64,000 nt of DNA, taken from NCBI RefSeq assembly GCF_014192645.1, contig NZ_JACHYE010000001.1, forward strand, positions 192,350 to 256,349, written 5' to 3'. The translations under genes and the position numbers were made by a program. Position 1 is the stretch's first letter. Each line of letters begins with the position of its first letter. This DNA is from Herbaspirillum sp. Sphag64. Lineage in GTDB: Bacteria; Pseudomonadota; Gammaproteobacteria; Burkholderiales; Burkholderiaceae_D. A model generated the notes under the pieces. It had not been told where the DNA came from and searched no databases. It saw nothing but the letters and a program-made list of their open reading frames with translations. Below, piece by piece: positions 56,750 to 64,000 of the stretch.

Positions 56750-57637
56750 TCAGTCGATAACACGCAAGGAAAAATCAACCGCCTGAATATCCTTGGTCAG
56801 ACTACCAATGGAAATGCGATCGACACCAGTTTCAGCGATACCGCGTACGGTTTCCCTATTGATGCCACCCGACGCTTCCAGCACCGCCGCGCCAGCGGTA
56901 ATCGCAACCGCCTCACGCATCTGCTCCAGAGAAAAATTATCGAGCAGGATTGAGTTTGCGCCAGCCGCCAGAGCTTCTCGCAATTCATCAAGGTTTTCCA
57001 CCTCAACCTGTACCGAGACTCCCGCATTGAGCTTGCTGGCTGCCTGTAGCGCTGCCGTAATGCCGCCGGCAGCAGCGATGTGATTTTCCTTGATCAGGAT
57101 ACCGTCGTATAAAGCCAGCCGCTGATTCAGCCCGCCACCTACGCGCACCGCGTATTTCTGTGCCAGTCGCAAACCCGGTAGGGTTTTACGGGTGTCCAGA
57201 ATACGTGCCGAGGTACCTGCAATCAACGCTACATAGCGTCGTGTCGCACTTGCCACGCCAGAGAGCAGTTGCAAGAAGTTCAGGGCACCGCGCTCAGCAG
57301 TGAGCAAAGCACGTGCCGGACCTTCGATTAGGCACACTTCGCTGTCGGCCTGCATCAAGTCGCCTTCGGCATAACGCCAGGTGACACGCAGGCGCGGATC
57401 GAGTCGCGCCATGATGGCTTCGAACCAAGGCGCACCGCACAACACTGCCGACTCACGCACAACCACGCGCGCTTTGACGAATTCATTCTCCGGCACCAGC
57501 AACCCGGTGTGGTCGCCATGACCAACATCTTCGGCAATAGCCTGATTCACATTGAGGTCAAAGGCCGCTTGCAACGCCGTATCGAACGGTGCAAAGGAAT
57601 TCTGTAAATTACTGGTGCTACTGACGATCAGGCTCAT
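56750..57637 (-). CDS. nadC: Nicotinate-nucleotide pyrophosphorylase (carboxylating)
   Basis: 295 residues. Turns quinolinate and PRPP into nicotinate mononucleotide. Motifs: [10 protein letters not shown] near the front, [39 protein letters not shown] and the C-terminal [15 protein letters not shown] with LEASGGIN. Its ATG shares ATGA with the nadA stop. Confidence 0.97.
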   Translation of the reverse strand: MSLIVSSTSNLQNSFAPFDTALQAAFDLNVNQAIAEDVGHGDHTGLLVPENEFVKARVVVRESAVLCGAPWFEAIMARLDPRLRVTWRYAEGDLMQADSEVCLIEGPARALLTAERGALNFLQLLSGVASATRRYVALIAGTSARILDTRKTLPGLRLAQKYAVRVGGGLNQRLALYDGILIKENHIAAAGGITAALQAASKLNAGVSVQVEVENLDELREALAAGANSILLDNFSLEQMREAVAITAGAAVLEASGGINRETVRGIAETGVDRISIGSLTKDIQAVDFSLRVID

Positions 57638-58773
57638 GCTGGACCAATTCCCGCAAACAGTTTTTGTTCATTTTCCAAGGCGCGACCAGCCCGAACGTTA
57701 GCCTTTTGGTGCGCCGCAAAGTCCAGCATACGATCAATACAGACCACCGCCTGCTTGCCAATGAGCGGATCAACCTGGATTTCATTACTGCCAGTTTCCA
57801 GCACCTGCAACAAATTGCGCAATCCATTCATTGCCATCCACGGGCAATGAGCGCAACTCTTGCAAGTCGCACTGTTACCGGCAGTTGGCGCATCAATGAA
57901 GCGCTTGCCAGGCGCCGCAGTACGCATCTTGTGCAAAATGCCATTGTCAGTCGCGACAATGAATTCCTCAGCATCAAGCTGCGTGACTGCCGCGATCAAT
58001 TGCGAGGTGGAACCGATCACGTCAGCCTGCGCTACGACGTTGGCAGGTGACTCCGGATGCACCAGAATCTTGGCCTTCGGGTATTCCTTGCGCAGCAGTT
58101 CCAGTTCAACCCCCTTGAACTCATCGTGTACCAGGCAAGAGCCTTGCCACAGCAACATATCAGCGCCAGTCTGCTGCTGAATGTAGCTACCCAGATGCTT
58201 GTCAGGCGCCCACAGAATTTTTTTACCCTGTGCATGCAAATGCTTGACGATATCGAGGCCAATCGACGAGGTCACCATCCAGTCAGCGCGCGCTTTGACA
58301 GCGGCACTGGTGTTGGCATACACCACCACCGTGCGGTCCGGATGGGTATCGCAGAAAGCCGCAAACTCATCACTGGGACAACCCAGATCAAGTGAGCAGG
58401 TGGCATCAAGATCAGGCATCAGGATGCGTTTTTCGGGGCTCAGAATTTTGGCCGTTTCGCCCATGAAGCGCACACCGGCAACCACCAGTGTCTGTGCCGC
58501 ATGGTCACGCCCGAAACGCGCCATTTCCAGAGAATCTGAAACACAGCCACCGGTTTCCTCAGCCAGATCCTGAAGGTCCGCATCGACATAATAATGCGCG
58601 ACCAGAACCGCCTGCTTTTCCTTGAGCAGTTGCTTGATACGCGCCTTCAATGCCTGTCGCTCTTGCTGTGACGGGGTTTCCGGAACCTTGGCCCAGGCAT
58701 TGGCGGTGCAGCTACTGCCGATCTCCATTTGTGGCCGCTCGAACTCGACCACTTTTATTGCGCTTGCTTGCAT
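57634..58773 (-). CDS. nadA: Quinolinate synthase
   Basis: 379 residues. Condenses iminoaspartate with dihydroxyacetone phosphate; carries a [4Fe-4S] cluster. Three conserved Cys regions are present: [16 protein letters not shown], the [12 protein letters not shown] stretch and [18 protein letters not shown] 58773 is used; a GTG three codons upstream (58782) is possible. First gene of nadA-nadC, 14 bp from the ybiT stop. Confidence 0.96.
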   Translation of the reverse strand: MQASAIKVVEFERPQMEIGSSCTANAWAKVPETPSQQERQALKARIKQLLKEKQAVLVAHYYVDADLQDLAEETGGCVSDSLEMARFGRDHAAQTLVVAGVRFMGETAKILSPEKRILMPDLDATCSLDLGCPSDEFAAFCDTHPDRTVVVYANTSAAVKARADWMVTSSIGLDIVKHLHAQGKKILWAPDKHLGSYIQQQTGADMLLWQGSCLVHDEFKGVELELLRKEYPKAKILVHPESPANVVAQADVIGSTSQLIAAVTQLDAEEFIVATDNGILHKMRTAAPGKRFIDAPTAGNSATCKSCAHCPWMAMNGLRNLLQVLETGSNEIQVDPLIGKQAVVCIDRMLDFAAHQKANVRAGRALENEQKLFAGIGPA

Positions 58774-58796
58774 GGCAATCACACTGTTTTAAAAAT

Positions 58797-60395
58797 TTAT
58801 TGGATACCCTGGCTGCCCAGATAATCTTCATAGTTGCCACGGAAGTCGACGATCTCGTTTTCTTTCACTTCCAGGATACGGGTTGCCAGCGAAGATACAA
58901 ACTCGCGATCGTGAGAGACAAAAATCAGGGTGCCCGCGTACTTATCAAGGGCGATATTGAGCGACTCGATCGACTCCATGTCCATATGGTTGGTCGGTTC
59001 ATCCATGAGCAGCACGTTGTGCCGGCCAAGCATCAGCTTGCCGTACATCATGCGACCTTTTTCGCCACCGGAGAGAACATTCACCGATTTTTTTACGTCA
59101 TCGCCGGAGAACAGCAAACGTCCGAGAATGGAGCGTACTGCCTGATCATCATCGCCCTCTTGTGTCCACTGCCCCATCCAGTCGGTGAGGGTTTCGCCCT
59201 TGGCAAATTCTTCGGTCGGATCCTGCGGCATGTAGCCAACGTTGGCATTCTCGGCCCACTTCACCAGACCACTGTCTGGCTGCAAACCGGCAACATCGCC
59301 GCCGATACTGCGCAACAGTGTAGTTTTACCGACACCGTTGGCACCGATGATGGCGATCTTTTCACCAGCCTCAACCATGACACTGAAATTCTTGAAAATC
59401 GGACGATCATAGGTTTTGCTGATGCTTTGCGTTTCCACTGCCAGTCGATGCAATTTCTTTTCGCCGTCGAAACGGACAAAAGGATTGGCACGGCTCGAAG
59501 GCTTGATATCTTCCACCTTGATCTTGTCGATCTGCTTGGCGCGTGAAGTTGCCTGACGCGCCTTGGATTTATTGGCAGAGAAGCGACGCACGAAATCCTG
59601 CAGTTCGGCGACCTTTTCCTTAGCCTTGGCATTCACCGCCAATTGCTGCGCGCGCGCCTGCGAAGAAGCCAGCATGTAATCGTCGTAATTGCCCGGGTAC
59701 ACTTTCAGAGTCCCGTAATCCATATCCGCCATATGGGTGCAGACTTGATTCAGAAAGTGGCGATCATGGGAAATGATGATCATCGTCGAATTGCGCTCAT
59801 TGAGCACATCTTCGAGCCAGCGGATGGTGTTGATGTCGAGGTTATTGGTAGGTTCGTCGAGCAACAGAATGTCCGGATTGGAGAACAGCGCCTGTGCCAG
59901 CAAGACGCGCAGCTTCCAGCCTGGTGCGACATTGCTCATCGGGCCCTGATGCTGCTCAATCGGCACACCAACACCCAGCAGCAACTCACCGGCACGGGCT
60001 TCTGCGGTATAGCCATCGTACTCGGCAAACTTGGCTTCCAGATCGGCAGCGCGCATGTAGTCGTCATCGGTCGCGTCTGGATTGGCGTAGATCGCATCGC
60101 GCTCCGACATGGCAGCCCACATTTCCGTGTGGCCCATCATGACGACGTCAAGTACGCGCATTTCTTCGTAGGCGAATTGATCCTGGCGCAATTTGCCCAG
60201 TCGTTCATTGGTATCCAGGCTGACGTTACCTGCCGACGGTTCAAGATCGCCGCCCAGAATTTTCATGAAGGTGGACTTGCCGCAGCCGTTGGCGCCGATC
60301 AAGCCGTAGCGATTGCCTTCGCCAAACTTGACGGAAATATTTTCGAACAGCGGCTTGGGGCCGAACTGCATGGTAATGTTGGCGGTCGATAACAC
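58797..60395 (-). CDS. ybiT: ABC-F family ATPase YbiT
   Basis: 532 residues with two ABC modules (Walker [10 protein letters not shown] and GANGVGKTT; Walker [13 protein letters not shown] and [12 protein letters not shown]) joined by the long ABC-F linker. It matches E. coli YbiT along its whole length, including the start [22 protein letters not shown] proteins of this type act on the ribosome. Translation begins at GTG 60395, since no ATG stands near. Confidence 0.95.
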   Translation of the reverse strand: MLSTANITMQFGPKPLFENISVKFGEGNRYGLIGANGCGKSTFMKILGGDLEPSAGNVSLDTNERLGKLRQDQFAYEEMRVLDVVMMGHTEMWAAMSERDAIYANPDATDDDYMRAADLEAKFAEYDGYTAEARAGELLLGVGVPIEQHQGPMSNVAPGWKLRVLLAQALFSNPDILLLDEPTNNLDINTIRWLEDVLNERNSTMIIISHDRHFLNQVCTHMADMDYGTLKVYPGNYDDYMLASSQARAQQLAVNAKAKEKVAELQDFVRRFSANKSKARQATSRAKQIDKIKVEDIKPSSRANPFVRFDGEKKLHRLAVETQSISKTYDRPIFKNFSVMVEAGEKIAIIGANGVGKTTLLRSIGGDVAGLQPDSGLVKWAENANVGYMPQDPTEEFAKGETLTDWMGQWTQEGDDDQAVRSILGRLLFSGDDVKKSVNVLSGGEKGRMMYGKLMLGRHNVLLMDEPTNHMDMESIESLNIALDKYAGTLIFVSHDREFVSSLATRILEVKENEIVDFRGNYEDYLGSQGIQ

Positions 60396-60613
60396 TGAAA
60401 AAGCCTTTATTGAGAAGTTGCCGAAATACTGGTGTCAAACCTGACGTAAACCTGTGATTTTACCATTGCAGCCGTAGTCCGGCGCGAACCAAGTGCCGCA
60501 AGCCTGCAGACAATAAATCATTGCCTTTTGGAAATAGGGGAAATATTGGGAAAATACAAACCTATTTAGCCAAAATAGCCAGATCGTTGAACGACCACAA
60601 CAGGATTTGCCAC

Positions 60614-61202
60614 ATGCCTAATGAGATTCGCAACAAAATTGACCACCAAGGCGTTATCGTTCGCATCACAAGCATGCTTTTATTGGGGCTCAGTCTGCTC
60701 GCATTGACTGGCATCTGCCTTGCAGGCTACAACGTCTGGACCAGCGAATACCAATTTGGCCAGCAGGAGTTGCAGACGGTCATTGCCCGGCAGTTCCCGC
60801 GCACATTAAGCTACATGCAGCTGTTTGATGTGACCCTGAGTAATCCCCGACTACGCATGGATCCCAAAAGCAACAGACTGGTGAGCACAGTCGATCTGCA
60901 GATTGATAATAAAATACTCATGCCGAAACCGGTCAACGGCACCCTCTCGGTCAGCAGCGCCCTGAAATATGACGTCGACACACGATCCGTAAGACTCGAT
61001 CAACCGGTGGTGCAAAAAGTAGAGGTGAATGGTGTTCCGGCGCAGTTCGCCGCGCAGCTCAATACAATCGGCAATATGGCTGCAGAACAGATTCTGAAAA
61101 ATTATACGATCTACAGTTTCAAGCCAGAACAGCTTGAATGGAATGGCAAGCGCTTCGAGCCAGGCGCAATCACCGTCATCGACAATGGCGTGAAGGTCGA
61201 AA

Positions 61203-61216
<14 letters not shown>
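60614..61216 (+). CDS. DUF1439 (YceB-like) membrane-anchored protein
   Basis: 200 residues. One N-terminal membrane segment (SMLLLGLSLLALTGICLAGY) carries no standard lipobox; the rest, with YQFGQQELQTVIARQFPRTL, MQLFDVTLSNPRL and a C-terminal LEWNGKRFEPGAITVIDNGVKVEI, matches the DUF1439 fold of YceB. Its function is unknown; a lipid-carrier-like role has been suggested for the fold. It overlaps the convergent ldcA by 14 bp. Confidence 0.82.
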
Positions 61217-62766
<1,550 letters not shown>

Positions 62767-63216
62767 CTATTGATCGGCAGTCACTTCCGCCCAGCAATTA
62801 GGCGTTTCGTGGAGCACCAGCTTCTGCAGATGCAAGCCGGTGCCGTAGGCATCCTTGTAGGCAGCATTGAGAATATCGAAGGCGGTACGTGCCAGATTTT
62901 CAACAGTCGGAATGCGATCGATAATCACTGTCTTGTGATCCGGCAAGCTGGCCAGGAAGTCACGTACCGGCTTGTCCTTCTCGTACACCAGGAAAGCATG
63001 GTCCCACACGTCAACCAGATGCTGCTTGGCAAGGGTTTTTATATCGGAAAAGTCCATGATCATGCCATTGTCCGAACTACCCTCCACTTCGATCACACGC
63101 CCGACCAAGGTAATTTCCAGTGTATAGCGATGACCGTGCAGATTGCGGCACTGGCTCTTGTGGTCGGGGATGCGGTGACCGGCATCAAATTCGAGTTTAC
63201 GGGTAATTGTCAGCAT
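62767..63216 (-). CDS. queD: 6-carboxytetrahydropterin synthase
   Basis: 149 residues. Second step of queuosine/7-deazaguanine synthesis: dihydroneopterin triphosphate to 6-carboxytetrahydropterin. Zinc ligands: His in FDAGHRIPDH and the HGHRYTLEI pair. Catalytic Cys in KSQCRNLHG. ATG 63216. Lies 77 bp after queE. Confidence 0.95.
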   Translation of the reverse strand: MLTITRKLEFDAGHRIPDHKSQCRNLHGHRYTLEITLVGRVIEVEGSSDNGMIMDFSDIKTLAKQHLVDVWDHAFLVYEKDKPVRDFLASLPDHKTVIIDRIPTVENLARTAFDILNAAYKDAYGTGLHLQKLVLHETPNCWAEVTADQ

Positions 63217-63292
63217 GAATGCTCGGGTGTTTAAAAGATGAATTGTCGTTTTGGCAAATGCCAATGGCCGTGCGAAAGAGGCGAAGCCTGAA

Positions 63293-63928
63293 TTACGGTA
63301 TCTGCAGCAGCTTGTGCGTCTGGATACTCAGCTTCCAGCGCGGATTATTTTTGACCTTCTCGATCGCGAGCGCGGTATTGCGGGCAGCGTCAGGACCATC
63401 CATCGGTTGCAGCAGGTAATGCTGAAAATCCAGCTTCTCATAATCGCTCAGTCGCTGGCCCAGTTGCGGGATTACGACTTTGAGCTCGTTACCTTTAAAT
63501 ACCTTCAGTTCAGCGCCCATCTTGGGACTGACACAAATCCAGTCGACCCCGGATGGCACAGGGATCGTGCCGTTGGTCTCGATAGCAATTTCAAATCCGA
63601 CTGCATGCATGCTGGCGATCAGGGCTGCATCCAGTTGCAACAGCGGTTCGCCACCAGTGAATACAACGTACTTGCTGGCGCTGTAGGTTTCTGGCCACAA
63701 ACGATTGATTGCTTCAGCCAAGGCTTCGCTGGTCTTGAACTTACCGCCCCCTTCACCATCGGTGCCAAAGAAATCGGTATCGCAGAACTGGCAAATGGCC
63801 GTGCTACGGTCTTCTTCGCGGCCACTCCAGAGATTACAACCGCTGAAGCGACAAAACACCGCCGGACGGCCGGCATGCGTACCCTCGCCTTGCAAGGTGT
63901 AAAAAATTTCTTTAATGCTATAGGTCAC
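63293..63928 (-). CDS. queE: 7-carboxy-7-deazaguanine synthase
   Basis: 211 residues, radical SAM enzyme acting after QueD. The cluster motif has the long form CX14CX2C (Cys in CNLWSG, then ICQFCDTDF), as in the characterised Burkholderia type. IKEIFYTLQGEGTHAGRPAVFCRF at the start and VFTGGEPLLQLD are typical. GTG 63928 gives the family N-terminus MTYSIKEIFYTLQ; an upstream GTG (63961) is also open. Few bases remain upstream before the window edge, so whether queC or other que genes precede it cannot be told. Confidence 0.94.
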   Translation of the reverse strand: MTYSIKEIFYTLQGEGTHAGRPAVFCRFSGCNLWSGREEDRSTAICQFCDTDFFGTDGEGGGKFKTSEALAEAINRLWPETYSASKYVVFTGGEPLLQLDAALIASMHAVGFEIAIETNGTIPVPSGVDWICVSPKMGAELKVFKGNELKVVIPQLGQRLSDYEKLDFQHYLLQPMDGPDAARNTALAIEKVKNNPRWKLSIQTHKLLQIP

Positions 63929-64000
63929 GATAAATAGGAGCGCTGATGGAGCGGATGCCACGACAGAGAAGCAATCCGGAGACGAATTATAACGCTTCCA

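Overview
The window is chromosomal DNA of moderate, slightly GC-leaning composition, most likely from a betaproteobacterium of the order Burkholderiales, probably an Oxalobacteraceae-type genome. This is inferred from the gene content and order: a RegB/RegA redox pair, tig-clpP-clpX-lon, divergent ygfZ / mltG-tmk-holB, HpnC/D/E, DUF4936, a QueE of the long CX14CX2C form and a complete Liv transporter. I see no rRNA, phage, plasmid, transposase or CRISPR array. Nearly all the DNA is coding and both strands are used evenly.

Layout. 1-3.9 kb: 3' part of a large modular autotransporter. 3.9-7.0 kb: a fosmidomycin-resistance-type exporter and the ada-alkB alkylation-repair operon. 7.1-9.0 kb: an Lrp-type regulator divergent from hppD (tyrosine breakdown). 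9.0-14.0 kb: livJ-livHMGF branched-chain amino-acid ABC transporter, with a small inverted-repeat element between livJ and livH. 14.4-18.0 kb: envelope and secreted proteins (YigE-like phosphodiester glycosidase, MetQ-like binding protein, M15 peptidase, lipoprotein chorismate mutase), plus a probable antisense-oriented non-coding RNA with its own terminator. 18.1-25.0 kb: a small orphan gene, then lon, clpX, clpP and tig, the protein-quality-control block. 25.2-27.3 kb: two tiny genes, tRNA-Leu(UAG), hpnC, a small conserved-looking gene and tRNA-fMet. 27.4-33.6 kb: dbpA, an HDOD protein, hpnD-hpnE (squalene formation together with hpnC) and an lldD-type dehydrogenase. 33.7-37.7 kb: ankyrin protein, TatD, RegA/RegB and an acetyltransferase. 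37.8-42.9 kb: holB-tmk-mltG divergent from ygfZ-DUF4936-NRDE. 43.2-48.6 kb: dctA, a three-gene cluster (Dabb, hotdog thioesterase, GNAT), an exonuclease and an MHS-type MFS transporter. 48.9-60.4 kb: purT, nadB, a patatin-type Vd autotransporter, a Cys-nucleophile hydrolase coupled to a MASE1 sensor, nadA-nadC and the ABC-F protein YbiT. 60.6-64 kb: DUF1439 lipoprotein-like protein, ldcA, tadA, queD and queE.

How the genes work together. nadB, nadA and nadC together make nicotinate mononucleotide from aspartate. hpnC, hpnD and hpnE together make squalene from farnesyl diphosphate, but no squalene-hopene cyclase lies in the window. queD and queE are two consecutive steps to 7-deazaguanine. tig, clpP, clpX and lon are the chaperone and ATP-dependent protease set. 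Many operons are translationally coupled through ATGA or TAATG overlaps.

Less ordinary points: the modular autotransporter with an exact 115-bp repeat and a G8 tract; the candidate structured RNA at about 16.3-16.46 kb; the 112-bp MITE-like element in the liv operon; short genes with strong ribosome sites (42 and 63 residues); a hydrolase with cysteine at the nucleophile elbow paired with an output-less MASE1 sensor; and several palindromes that look like operators. No wholly new multi-gene system is evident; most of the window is core metabolism and housekeeping.
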